Assembly: GCA_010093485.1 (NCBI GenBank)
Contig: MU001503.1
Coordinates: forward strand, 889,132 to 953,131
Direction of reading: 5' to 3'
Source of the DNA: Karstenula rhodostoma CBS 690.94
Taxonomy: Eukaryota > Ascomycota > Dothideomycetes > Pleosporales > Didymosphaeriaceae
Length of the DNA stretch: 64,000 nucleotides
Shown: piece by piece, positions 44,230-55,277 of the stretch
Position numbering within the stretch: the stretch's first letter is position 1
Layout of the letters: each line of letters starts with the position of its first letter
Notes under the pieces: model-generated
The model's database searches: none
What the model saw: only the letters and a program-made list of their open reading frames with translations
Told to the model about the DNA's origin: nothing
Made by a program: the position numbers and the translations under genes

Positions 44230-44640
44230 TGGTGTGAACAGTCGATCGAGCTTTCGACGTGCTGGGAGATTAAGTTCTCACGATGTGGGATCGTGCCAAG
44301 GTTAGTCCATCAAGGTCAGAATAATTGCAGTTGTATGACTGGAAATGGTTGCGTAATGTGCGGTGGCCTGGTTCGATCTTCAGTCCAGGGTTAGGGTTGA
44401 ATGCGTCATTCCGACAAATCTATCGAGCACGACCGTGATCTGGATCGGAGTATCGTCACCATAGTCCTTAAGCACCTCCCTCCCTCTTGCACAGTCGCAT
44501 CTTCAAGATTCTCTGTCGCGGAGACTTGAACAACGACACTACCCGTAACTTGAGAGCTCGAATAATATAAGAAACATACAGAGATCTGTATGGCTATGTT
44601 GCGCTTCTGTAGAACATGCTCATAGGTAATAGTAGTTGAT
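44230..44640 (-). pseudogene. Decayed coding remnant, third segment
   Basis: Read on the minus strand, this interval gives protein-like but broken sequence. A segment containing VSATENLEDATVQEGG shifts frame into REVLKDYGDDTPIQITVV, then LDRFVGMTHS, with a stop shortly after. No family is recognised. It lies downstream, in the same orientation, of the two larger remnants and may be the tail of the same locus. Boundaries are approximate. Confidence 0.4.
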
Positions 44641-44779
44641 CTCCGCGAGCTTGAATCACAGTGACCGAAACAAGAATCTGGAATCTTAACCGCGCCCCTA
44701 CTCCTGTAGCAACTAACTATATAGGACTTCTACATAATCATAACCTAATAATCTATCTTGGATGTTCACATGTAGGTGT

Positions 44780-46184
44780 TTACATCACCTCCCACTGGTC
44801 CCATGCCTTCTATATCAACTACCCAGACTTGTCCTCGACTCTTGTACTTCCGGAGGAGCTCGATCTACTCCTTAATACTGTCAGGGTCCTTGACATCGGT
44901 AATGTTCCGCCATTCGAATAGAGGGTTCACCTTGCGGGCGAATTCAACAGAAAGAGCATGGTCAGTCTTGACGGATCCTGGTCAGGTTATTAGCACAATG
45001 TCTCCCCTGTAAGCAATCAGGAGAAATGTACCGAGTGGGATGAGCTGGCGCCATTTTGTTGATAGTAGTTGCAAAAGACTGGGTCTGGGTGTCGCTGTCT
45101 GTAATATGTACAGAAAGGATACACTTCTTCTGAAGTTCGATTTGAGGCGGGATCTTTACTTGCGGGCGGGGTTTACTGTCGCTAGCTCAACGTCGTCAAG
45201 AAAGAGCCTCCCAAATGGTATAGGTGGCTTTTTGTTTCAAGATGTTTGTTGCTGGACAGCAGAGCGGCACAAACCAATGTGATTGCTTGCTCAACAGACT
45301 CCTGGTCCTTTCCGTATACTGTCTGCCCAGGGTTATCTGTGGTCATGTTGCCTAGGCCCCTATATCGGTAGAGAAGTTTTGACACGTCTTGTACGCAATC
45401 AGACATAAGTTGTTGAATGCCTGCAGGTGGTGGACGACTGAAAGTCTCAAACTTGCGCGTCTTCTTCACGAAGATTTCAGACGCGTCTGACCGGTGCTGC
45501 TCAGTTGGACTGCTGGATGACTTGCGCCGTCTATTCCGCTCAGCTCTTTCAGTATGGTCTCAAATTGTTTCGCAGGTGGGGCTTTCTTTAGCCGCGACCG
45601 CAGTACCATAACATCCATAAAGGGATCTGGACTATCCCAACTGTTGAGTTCAAGGGCTCGGATAGTGCGCGGTCCATTGGAGCTTGCAATCAAGGCAAGT
45701 AGGCGGATGGCGTGATTGTTAAATCTTAGACTGTCCAGTCGCCGAGAGCGTCGTCGCCTAGCCAGGCTGGGAAGTTCACAACGTCTTCAGTGCGTAAGTC
45801 GTTTATGGTGGACTGCGGTAGGGTGCGATAGCGTGGTGTTGGTGTTCTCGATCGCGAGCGTGTTAGTGGGCTTGGAGGTGAGCGCGTCTGTGGGCTTTGA
45901 GGCTCGCGTCTGGGTCAGTGATTGACGCAGAGTGTGTGTGGGCTTGGTGACGGGCGTCTGGATACGCGATTGACGGCGTGTGTGGGTGTCCTTGATCGCG
46001 AGCGTGTCGGTGGGCTCTGGAGTGAGTTAGTTGGTGTGTGCCTCAAAACCTGTTTGACGAAACCCTGTTTAGATACGAGCTCATTAGGTTCAGCTTACTG
46101 GGGGATGTTCTGTTTACGTCTAGCAACGCGGAGGCGAGCTGTTTGAAGGTGGCAAGTGGCAAGGTCACAAAGAGGTCAAGCATC
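44780..46184 (-). pseudogene. Decayed gene with intact intron, unknown family
   Basis: Starts at ATG 46184 (MLDLFVTLPLATFKQLAS). A well-formed 82-bp intron at 46017-46098 (GTAAGC, ACTAAC branch, CTCCAG) joins to a Thr/Pro/Lys-rich stretch encoded by imperfect direct repeats. A TGA at 45787-45789 interrupts the frame, which then runs on as LRFNNHAIRLLALIASSNGP and beyond to a frameshift near 45466-45500. The next readable block (SRPPPAGIQQLMSDCVQDVS) ends in a stop at 45182. Further on, HALSVEFARKVNPLFEWRN continues to SIKE, a TAG at 44865-44867, then IELLRKYKSRGQVWVVDIEG. The combination of real splice sites, long protein-like stretches and isolated stops indicates a formerly functional gene. 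Function unknown. Confidence 0.6.
45850..46007. repeat. Imperfect direct repeats inside the decayed gene
   Basis: GATCGCGAGCGTGT occurs at 45850-45863 and again at 45994-46007, each followed by a GTGGGCT-type run; between them are diverged copies containing GTGGGCTT and GCGTCTG. On the minus strand they encode Thr-Leu-Ala-Ile-like repeats in the Thr/Pro-rich stretch. Confidence 0.6.
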
Positions 46185-46265
46185 TACAGAGAGAAGGTAA
46201 AGTGGGGCGCGGGCGCATGTAATTATATCATGCAAGCTCAGATGCAAGGTCAACCTACTAAACAT

Positions 46266-47540
46266 TCAGTGTTTCTCCTCCACGTGCATATCCCTGACGT
46301 ATTTAGAGCCCCAAACAAGTGAACATGGCTGGCACTCATAGCATGACAGCTCCGGTTGCTCAACATTTGCAACCTTTACCGGCCTCCTTGCAACAGGTGC
46401 GATCCTGTGCCTTCGTTTTTCACCAGACGTGCTGCCTGTCTTACTCTCCTCCTCCCCCTCTTCCTCTGCCAGTTGCACCATCCTAGAAACTTTGCCCTTT
46501 CCTGAGTACCGTCGCCTAGGATTAAAGTGTCCTCTGAGCTCATCTTTGGTAAACCTAATTGTCATACCATCTAGCCTATACCGTCCAGCGACTGATATAC
46601 TGTCCACGTTTTCGAGTAGGTCGATAACTGGTCACATCTGCTCCAATATACCGAGAGACTCAGCAAACCTTTTGCCTTCTTCTGCAGGGACAAGTCCTCT
46701 GCCCTTGAGCGTCGATGAGGCTTAGCAGACTTCGTCGTTACTACATTGCCACAATCGAAATGTGTAGGCTCTGAGATCCTTGGTCTGCGAGGGATATCGC
46801 ATGTTCAGTAGATCTCTGATAACCACGGATGCATCGCGCTTGACATGGACTTTAGCCTTCATGTATCTATTTTGGTACCTCTGCGAAGGTGACTGCGACG
46901 TAATCTTTTGCTTTCACGTACTGTAGCCCCTCATAGACAGTAATTGGATCCGGAAAAGAGTCTTCTGAGCATTCCAGATGACTGAAAGCCTCGTCCTAAG
47001 TCAAGAGTAGTTGATTGCAGACAATACAGTATATCAGAGTCTCGCGGTCTTGATGGTGTGCTTTGAGGTGCGCTTCCAGATCAATACTCGCTTTTTGGCC
47101 AATTTGAACTTCTTCACCGTACTTTCAGTTGGCTGTCTTGTTGTTTAGACCATAGCCGCTCCAAACGAACTTGCTGAAAGTACGCCAGTCCGTGAAAAGT
47201 CCGTAGTGGCGAAGGAACCTTTTAACTGCGTGCATCAATACATAGTCGTGGCCAGCGATCTGCGATTTCTGTATTGTGTAAAGCGTTTTTTCACCGCCAG
47301 CGTCTTCGATATCCTTCAGTGAGGCTGTAATGTTGTTTTTTGCCTTCACTGCTGCCAAAAAGGATGTTGCATGGACCCAACCATACTTCAGGTAGCATAT
47401 CACATCCAACGGTCCACATCGTTGATATGCATCGTCACAAACGAAGTCGTACTCGCGAAGCTGGGTTGTTAAGTCGAACCTGGGCACGAATGAGGGTGTT
47501 GCACGAAGCGTCTCAAGGTCCGATACACTGGGGGATTATT
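46266..47540 (-). pseudogene. Decayed gene with zinc-finger-like ends, unknown family
   Basis: Minus strand, from about 47540. The longest intact stretch (VPRFDLTTQLREYDFVCDDA ... FSKFVWSGYGLNNKTAN) ends at a TGA at 47125. The same frame continues as KYGEEVQIGQKASIDLEAHL and a Cys/His cluster (YCIVCNQLLL ... SHLEC), broken by TAG at 46996-46998 and TAG at 46867-46869. A frame change gives RYMKAKVHVKRDASVVIRDL. After another TGA the last block (VDSISVAGRYRLDGMTIRFT) runs to a C2H2-like C-terminus (CYECQPCSLVWGSKYVRDMH). The two TAG stops are at positions where CAG would restore Gln. A transposon-associated or multicopy fungal gene is possible; I cannot name the family. Confidence 0.6.
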
Positions 47541-48017
47541 GGTGGCCTGTAGGCTTGTCAACAACTCGTCAGACGGAGTGGTGCAGCCTGTACGTACTCA
47601 GTGGCCTTTGCAAATTTATTATGGAAGGTATGCGCGTACGCGCGACTGCACGCACAGGGGCGCTCGTGGTGTCGTGCCCGTGGTACCAGAGGAGGTGGAG
47701 TCTGAGAGATGCTGGCAACTCGTTCTGCACCAGTAGAACACAGGTTGAATCGACTACCGGTGGAGATACTGCTATAGGAAATGTATGTCATAGAGCGGTG
47801 GAGTGAGGTGCGCCGTATCGGATACCAGATATCAGTCACCAGCGCACTCTCAAGTTGATTTCTGCATTCACCTAGACAACCCGACTCACGCACTAGCGAA
47901 TACGTTTGACGCACAGATCCCTTTTGAAGCTACGTTGTGGCCGTGGAAACAGAAACTTCGAGCGGCCCTCACCGCAACACTCCACTGACAATCTCACAAA
48001 CACCCACAGTTACGCAA
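47541..48017. other. Intergenic, promoter of the kinase-like gene
   Basis: No coding feature; becomes C-rich just before the ATG at 48018. Confidence 0.4.
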
Positions 48018-49349
48018 ATGACCATGAGTAAGTGGCGACACCCCTCCCCTCCCCCTCCCCTGCCCTCTGCATGTGCTGTTCCCCCTGTTTGCTTGGTTTC
48101 CATGCCATCACGACCGACCAAGGCACTGAGAAGGTAAGGTGAGCGTCGAGCGCTGGCTCGCGCCGCGGGCGAGCACGTCAGCGAGGAACCACTCGCCCTC
48201 ATTCCCCCGCCCAGCGAGTTCCGCATTGTCAAGAACATGTATGAGAAGGAGACCAGCGCCGCATGGCTTTGCTTGCCGCGCCACTTGGACACCACGCCGG
48301 CAGTCGAAGACTCGGAATCTGAGCAAGAAGAGCACACGGCTTACCCATTCGACGGACACCCAAGCGCGGCTGTATCCGGGCACGACGCCAACGACAACTC
48401 TTCCAGTCAGAAGCTCCACCGCAAAGCTCTCACACAGCTGGTGGTGGTCCGGATGTACAAGTCGCCCGCCGCTCTTCGCAACGAATCCGACACGCTCAGT
48501 ATCGTGAATGATTCCGAAGGCAGTGAGGACTTCGTCGGAGCCTCGGTACTTCGCGAGCTCCACAGCGGTATACCGACGGACAGCTGGCTTTGCCTTCGCC
48601 CGATCTTCGGTAAGAACCTGGAAGCATTTGGCCAAGCTTGCCTTGCTACGAACCGCATCCCCACCTACTTTGTTTGGCACATCGTTCTGCGTCTGGTGTC
48701 GGCGCTGGAGTTCGTGCATACAGCTGGGATTGTGCATGGCGATTTGGGCAGCGCGAATGTGATGCTCAGATGTTCATTGCCGGGCCGAGAGGACCGCGAC
48801 TGGCCTGATGTCGTGTTGACCGGGTTCGAGGTCGAGGTCGACATGGATCTCTATGAAGATGAAAGGCGCGAGGACGTGAGGAGGATGTCGGAGATTCTCT
48901 ATACCGATGTGATCTGTCGGTGGAGCGACGCTGGCACGTTGATACCCTTTCTCAACCTCACCATATCACAGCCGGATCAGCTCATGCAGTTCGCCGCTGC
49001 GCTCAAGACTATGGTTGAAGCGCCCTTAGGAGAAGAAGTCCCCAGCCTTAGTAATTTTAAGGTGTGGAAGGCTGTCGCAGTCGCCGAGATGGCGAAGGGA
49101 CCAGGAACTTGCCCTGCTTGGATCAAGATTGCCGCGTACGACGCCCTGGTTACGGAGAAGGAGCTGGAGAAGGCCATGAGACCGCCGTTGGTGCTGAATT
49201 TTGGACCGGACTCGGAGAAGTTCAAGCGATGGGTTAGAGCGAGGAGGACGCCTGTCGCCCTTCGGAAGAAAGGGACGAGGGGCAATCGAATCGGGCTTTT
49301 GGTGGTCAAGTTCAAGATCCGGAGGGAGAGATTCGCGAACCTGGACTGA
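48018..49349 (+). CDS. Kinase-like protein with diverged catalytic motifs
   Basis: Two exons, 48018..48027 and 48139..49349. A 10-nt first exon (ATG ACC ATG A) is joined across a 111-bp C-rich intron (GTAAGT...TAAG) to SERRALARAAGEHVSEEP; 406 residues. If the micro-exon is wrong, the next ATG is 48237. The protein has the outline of a protein-kinase C-lobe: a helix YFVWHIVLRLVSALEFVH, then GIVHGDLGSANVML, matching the HRDLKxxN catalytic loop with Gly for Arg. The usual DFG is replaced by TGFE. No clear glycine-rich loop or VAIK lysine is visible. Likely a fungal pseudokinase or atypical small-molecule kinase; catalytic activity is doubtful. No membrane segment. Confidence 0.75.
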
Positions 49350-49557
49350 ACAGGACAGCGATTGGGGGGATGCTAAGAGGAAAGTGAAGATCGTTGAGGC
49401 AGCGAGCGACGTGATTGACCTGACCATCCCGATACTAAGGAAGACGGCGATTTCCTGTATGTCAGACACGGCGGCCAATGAATAGGTGGTTCGACCGCTG
49501 ACATTATGTACCATTTCATGCATATCAACGTGATGTCCTGCCTTTCAAAGTGCCACC

Positions 49558-50164
49558 TCAAAGCCATTCCCTGGGCACCGCCCTCTCCGACCACGTCCGC
49601 TCCGCTTCCCATGCCAGCCAGTCTGATCTTGTGGTCGGTAGCAAGCCCATTGCGTTCACCTTCCATATGCCCAGCCCCAACATAAGCGCGTTTGTGAGCA
49701 AGTAGACGATTTTGACCATGATAAGGCGGCCTGAGGTTCCTGGTGTTTCGAAGGGCGCGAATGTCTTTTGCAGGTTCAACGCGGCGATGAGGGGTGTCTT
49801 GAAGAGGGTGAAGACCATGAAGATGGAGAAGATCTGCAGCGTGTTGCCTGTCATGTACATGCCTGGCCAAAGTCAGCAGATGGATCAGGCGCAGCGGGCG
49901 GGCACGAAGCATACCGATGGCGTTCATGGGCAGCTGCTTGGCGGGGGCAATGGCAACCTCCCAGGCCTTCTTCATCTTGAGCGTGTCCATCTCTTCTGGC
50001 GTCGGCTGCTTCCGCACGGACTGCTTCGATGCCGCTCGGTCCCTGCGGGTGAGGGACGCCGTGTAGCCTGGCGGGTCTGCCATGTTTGTCTTTGGCTTCG
50101 TGGTCGTCGGCGGTGTGGTGAGGTCCAGGACCCATTGCGGCGGCGGCGGCGGCTGTGCGGACAT
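49558..50164 (-). CDS. EMC4: ER membrane protein complex subunit 4
   Basis: Two exons, complement(49558..49862, 49915..50164), with a 52-bp intron (GTATGC...CCAG) in phase 1; 184 residues, the family's usual length. The N-terminal cytosolic part is Pro/Thr-rich and ends with the conserved MKKAWEVAIAPAKQLPMNAI. The splice gives IGMYMTGNTLQIFSIFMVF, the family signature, followed by the second helix (VKIVYLLTNALMLGLGIWKV) and the WLAWE C-terminal motif. EMC4 is a core part of the ER insertase that places tail-anchored and multi-pass proteins in the membrane. It is divergent from AP-1 beta with about 400 bp between starts. Confidence 0.96.
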
Positions 50165-50567
50165 GTCGGGCTGTTCGTGGCGGGCTGTGGATGCGCGGCG
50201 GGATCGGTCGTGCTTGCCCGGCGAGGTGGTTGTGGAAGTCGCAGACCCACGCCCACGTACCCCCAGTCTTGGCGAGCACGTTCCTCCCGCCCGTCCGCAA
50301 TGGCCTGTGAATGTCTCAGAACGTGCAATTCGCCCTCGACAGCGCCCGAATTTTTCGAGAAGTCGCCTGGAACCACGCCTTAATTGCTCCGGCATGCGCC
50401 CTACGATCCTCGCCGCCTGAGGCGCCACGTCCCACCAACAATCCGCTCGACGCAATCCAGGAGGGGCTAAGACGGGCAAGGAGAGGGGGAAGCTGCTTGT
50501 ATCGTGCTACAGCTGGGCACATGCATAGGAAGACCGCACGCCTAGTGGATACGAGATAACAGCCACC
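50165..50567. other. Divergent promoter, EMC4 / AP-1 beta
   Basis: 400 bases between two housekeeping gene starts. No repeat or further coding sequence; both leaders are presumably here. Confidence 0.45.
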
Positions 50568-52998
50568 ATGAGCGCCGGCGGCCAGGATGCGAAGCTCTTT
50601 GCGAGGGTAAGCTCCGTCCCTTGTTGTCCTCATCTGCACCACCACCCATATACGCCCTCCCATACGGTCCCTTGTCTGCATTCGCATCCTACCGCAGTCG
50701 CTCTGCCCACGCGACTCGGCTCTCGTCGTCGTCCCTCGCCATCCCTACCATGCCGCCACCATGTTTATCCCCTACGCATTCGAGAGCGCACGCTTACAGT
50801 ACGCTCGTACACCACAGGGCAAAGTAGCAGAGCTGCGTCTTGAGCTCAACAGCGGCGGTAAGAAAGACAAGAACTTCACCGCGAAGAAGACGGCCTTGAA
50901 GAAAATCGTCGCGAACATGACCATGAGCAACAACGACATGGTCGCCCTCTTCCCCGACATCGTGGGCTGCATGCACATACCGAGCCTGGAGATCAAGAAG
51001 ATGTGGGTTCACAACTGCCTTGGTCGTTGGACGCGGGCTGACTCGACAGGTGCTTCTTGTATCTCGTCAACTATGCGAGGATAAAACCGGACATTGCTCT
51101 CAAGGCTCTACCCATAATCCAGGAAGACATGCACGACAACAATCCTCTCGTGCGATCGCTTGCGCTCCGAACCATGTCCTACATCCACGTTCGCGAATAC
51201 GTCGAGGCTACCGTACCACATCTCAAGAGCCTTCTGCGCGACAACGACCCCTACGTGCGCAAAACTGCCGCCATATGCGTCGCGAAGCTGTACGATCATG
51301 ACAAGGCCATGGTCGAGTCCTCGGACCTCATCGATAAGCTGAATGCTATGCTGCGAGACGAGAACCCCACGGTCGTGTCATGTGCTTTGGCCGCACTGAT
51401 GGACATCTGGGAGCGATCGGAAACCATAAAGCTCACCATCGACTACGCGAGTGCCTCCAAGATCGTACAGATCCTGCATCAGTGCTCGGAATGGGGCCAA
51501 ACATACATTCTAGAAGCGTTGATGAACTATGTCCCACAAGACACGCAAGAAGCAGCGATCCTTGCAGAGCGTATCGCGCCACGACTCTCACACTCAAACT
51601 CCGCGGTTGTCCTGACCTGCATCCGCGTCATATTGTACCTCTTGAACTACATCTCGGACCGAAAGGTCATCACATCACTATGCAACAAGCTCTCCCCACC
51701 GCTTGTCACACTTCTATCAAAAGGACCTGAAATACAATACCTTGCTCTACGGAACGCTCTCCTCATCCTGCAACGACGACCTGAGGTGCTGCGCAACGAT
51801 ATTCGCGTCTTCTTCTGTAAATATAACGACCCTATATACGTCAAAGTCACAAAGCTGGAGCTCATCTTCATGCTCGCAACAGAGAAGAACATCAAGGAGG
51901 TTTTGACGGAATTGTCCGAGTATGTTCATCTCAATCGTTGATTCGGAGATTTTGCTGACGCTCTGCAGATACGCCACCGAGATCGACGTTGACTTTGTAC
52001 GCAAGTCAGTTCGAGCGATTGGAAAGCTTGCCATCAAGATACCGCCGGCCAGTCAATTGTGCATATCGACGCTCCTCCAACTAGTCAGCACGAAGGTGTC
52101 GTACATTGTCCAAGAGGCTACAGTGGTTATCCGCAATATTTTCCGAAAATACCCCAACCAATACGAGTCTATCATTTCCACGCTGTGCGAGAATCTCGAT
52201 TCCTTGGACGAGCCGGAAGCCAAAGCAGCTATGATCTGGGTCATTGGCCAGTATGCGGACAGGATAGAGGACAGCGATGTACTACTGGAAGACTTCCTCG
52301 ATTCGTTCAGTGAAGAGACGCACGAGGTGCAGCTAGCCCTGCTCACGGCGACGGTCAAGCTGTTCATACAACGGCCAACGCGCGGTTCGCAGCTGGTCCC
52401 CAGGGTACTCAAGTGGGCGACCGAGGAGACGGACAATCCCGATCTACGTGACCGAGGCTACATGTACTGGCGATTGCTCTCTTCTTCCCCGGAAGAAGCT
52501 AAAAAGATCGTCATGGGCGAGAAGCCCGCTATCACAGCCGAGGAGTCAGAGAAGCTGGACCCGGGCACGCTTGAGGAGATGTGTCTGAACGTAGGTACGC
52601 TCGCCACGGTTTACCTCAAACCGGTGAACCAAGTGTTTCGGTCCGCGCGGCCAAGGAAACTGCAGGATTCACCTGCATTGCAGCGGCACGAGTTGCCAAC
52701 GGCCAAGGCTGCACAGCAAGCGCGCGATCGGGCTGCAGCTGAGCGAAGTCGTCTGGACACTTCAGCTACTAACGGCAATGGGTCGTTGAGTGGCACCAAT
52801 GGCAGCGGTCTTGAAGCAGCAGCACACGAAGCGGATCTCTATTTCGCAGGAGTTGGCAGGCAGAGCACGTTTGGTGGAAGTCCGATTGTGGCGGAGCAGG
52901 GTTCGCTCGGAGGCGGGTGGGTGGTCAACCAAAACATGCCCCAGGCCGCTGTGATGAGCCCTGGGGGTGCAGATGGCACTCAGGATCTACTTTTGTAA
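50568..52998 (+). CDS. apl2: AP-1 complex subunit beta
   Basis: Four exons, 50568..50606, 50818..51002, 51050..51919 and 51969..52998; 707 residues. Intron 1 is long (211 bp), the others 47 and 49 bp. Junctions restore [36 protein letters not shown] and [17 protein letters not shown]. The protein is almost entirely the HEAT/ARM-repeat trunk of beta-adaptins: [65 protein letters not shown]-type and [20 protein letters not shown]. The C-terminal 100 residues are a Ser/Gly/Asn-rich hinge. No appendage (ear) domain follows, as is usual for fungal beta-1. It forms the core of the clathrin adaptor for trans-Golgi/endosome traffic. Confidence 0.97.
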
Positions 52999-53602
52999 TG
53001 GACGGAGGCGAGCCGAGTGGCGGGGCGGGGCGTTGGCATGTACAAACTCTCTACAGAGGCGCAGATCATAGCGAATACGAGGGGTAGGACGGGGGCCTTG
53101 GAGCCTGAGCTTGGCTGTTCGTCAATTCGGCCGCGCATACCCTAGCGATGCCAGTCTCTTGGGTGCTATCCACGAACAATGAGCTGTAGTGAATGTGCCC
53201 CGGAGTAGTCGTGCGACATCTTCCAATGTCGTCTCGGAAGCCTGTCGCCACGCCATCGCCTAAAGCGCCTGTAGCAGTCCCCCGAACAGCCTCGCAGATG
53301 CAGCGCTGAACAGGCCGTCACACGGTGTGCACTGTGCATGCGGTTCTGCATTGGCCAGTGAATGGGTCTGCTGGCTGTCATGCGGCATGGTGTGTGTGGT
53401 GCAGAGGGCGCGTCGTGCGGGGCTTTCGCTGTTTGGAGCTCAACCCTGGCTCGCGCGTTTTTGGTCCTCAGGGTTCAAATGACGTACCGTCTAATAGACC
53501 TTGTTTGCACCTACGCGGCCGGGGCTAATAAGACGCAGCACCCAGCCCTCGACTCTGACCACCTCTGCGTCTCTCCCACGAGTGTCCAACATCCAAATCA
53601 CA
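52999..53602. other. Intergenic
   Basis: 600 bases between two plus-strand genes; nothing supportable. Confidence 0.4.
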
Positions 53603-54706
53603 ATGGCTGATCAGAACGGTGCTGCGTCGAGCGGCTCTCGCTGTAAGTGCAATGCCTGAGTGTAACACTGCCGCTCGAAGAGCTTCATCAGACCGCCAGC
53701 GTGCACACGACGTCTAACACAACAACAGTGAACCCTTTCTCCCGCCGCGAGGAGTTCTCCTCTCGAGAACTTATCCTCCACCGTGTCACCACGCTCATCA
53801 CCTACATCGTCTTCCTGATCACGGCCATCTACTACACCTTCAAGGCTCCCGGCGAAGGTAAATACGAGCGACACACGATATGGGGTAACAACACGGCTAC
53901 GCCGTTCGCGCAGAACAGCGTCATGACCTCCATCTACTGGTATCTTCCGCCCCTGCTGAACTTCTAGAAATTCCATTAACCAAACACCCAGGATCGTCAT
54001 CCTCCTGCTCCAGCTCGTCTATGCCTGGTCCCTCTACTCCAGCGACCCCGTCTACGTCAACGCAGCCGCCAACATCGGCACGCACTACATCGCGTCGAAC
54101 CTGCTCCTCTTCGGCTTCCTGCACCTCTGGGTGCGCAGCCACTTCTGGCTCGCCGAGCTGCTCATCGTCATCAACTTCTTCAACCTGTCCTTCGCCTACT
54201 TCCGGCACTCAACAACGCCCCGGCCCATCCACATCGGCACCGTCGCCGGGCCCCTCGCTTGGAACTTCGTCGCCCTGTACTGGGTCGGTGCGAGGGCTGT
54301 GGATGCGCACACGCTGCCTGCGCGGATTGTCGGGAATATCTTCATCTGGGGAATTCTAGCCTATGGCAGCTTTTTCCTGGTTGCATTCAAGGACTACACG
54401 ATAGGGTTTGCGCTGTCGTACCTTGCCTTCTGTAAGTCCCTCCCCCATCTCGCACAAAACAGGTGTATCCGAGAACGTCGCTAACGCGTCACAGCCACCG
54501 GCGTCGGCCAGTTCCTGAGCAAGATCCCCATCCTCCAGCTCCAGTGGATCTTCGCCTTCACCATCGGCGCGCTGCTTTTCATCCTCTCGCTTGGTGTGTC
54601 GAGCGGTAGGACGCCGCTCGAGGGCGGCGAGGTCGTGTCTGAGGACCGGGAGCGCGCGCCGCTGCTGAGGGATGGACCGGATGTGCCGCAGGAGGCTCGT
54701 GATTAG
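53603..54706 (+). CDS. Multi-pass fungal membrane protein (possibly DUF1774 family)
   Basis: Four exons, 53603..53642, 53729..53939, 53992..54431 and 54495..54706, introns of 86, 52 and 63 bp; 300 residues. Junctions restore SRLNPFSRREEF, SIYWIVILLLQLVYAW and LAFSTGVGQFLSKIP. About seven hydrophobic helices are seen, among them LITYIVFLITAIYYTF, IVILLLQLVYAWSLY, WLAELLIVINFFNLSFAYF and IFAFTIGALLFILSLGV. The C-terminal tail is acidic and ends VSEDRERAPLLRDGPDV. The layout fits a fungal family of unknown function (DUF1774), named from memory. The RAPLLRD tail resembles an acidic dileucine sorting signal for endosome/vacuole delivery (inference). Confidence 0.85.
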
Positions 54707-55277
54707 ATCATGCGCGGCGTCGTACCGGCAGAGGCCGTAAGAGGCTCGGAAACCCAGTCGCGGTTTCTGTGGCGGTTTGCTAAGTCTTCATCACAACAAA
54801 AGGGGAGATGGATGGATGCGAGGATGGAGATGAGTGAAGTGGGGTGGTGGAGAGTTCCTGGGATAGCAGTGTGACAGGGCTTAGGTCGTTCTCACTCTGG
54901 ATCTTCATACGGTATGGCGTTTAGGTCTATGTTTCATTTCCTACTCTAGTATCTTGCTTCCTCCTTACGGTGGCGCGGCATGAAATGCTCTTTACTTTGT
55001 ATCGCTTGTCGGCCTGTTCGTTTGCAGCGGCGATACCCGGCGTACGTATGGTAGTCTAGCAAATGCTCTGAAGTACCTCCCTCTCTTCCTGTCTGGACCC
55101 TCATAGGAAGAGTTTTGATGTGTTTCGGAAAACCCAGCACCCGAGGCGGCATCGCTCATCCGGTGTCTATTTGTCAATCCCTCTCGCACCCATACTCTCA
55201 ACATCGTCACATACGAGGTAGCCTTTTGGGACAAGATATTCCCGTCAAGAGGTTTCAGTTGTACCTCCACACCTCGT
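54707..55277. other. Flank between the membrane-protein gene and the repeat array
   Basis: 3' flank of the gene ending at 54706, followed by sequence that grades into the array. No gene supportable. Confidence 0.4.

Noticed and set aside
44365..44395. Possible tRNA B box (GGTTCGATC)
   Set aside because: No cloverleaf can be formed around it.
44371..44398. Interstitial telomere repeat (TTAGGG)
   Set aside because: Only one and a half copies (GGTTAGGGTTG); chance occurrence is likely.
46266..47540. DUF3435/Starship-type tyrosine recombinase
   Set aside because: Considered because of size and context, but I see no R-H-R-Y catalytic pattern or other diagnostic phrase.
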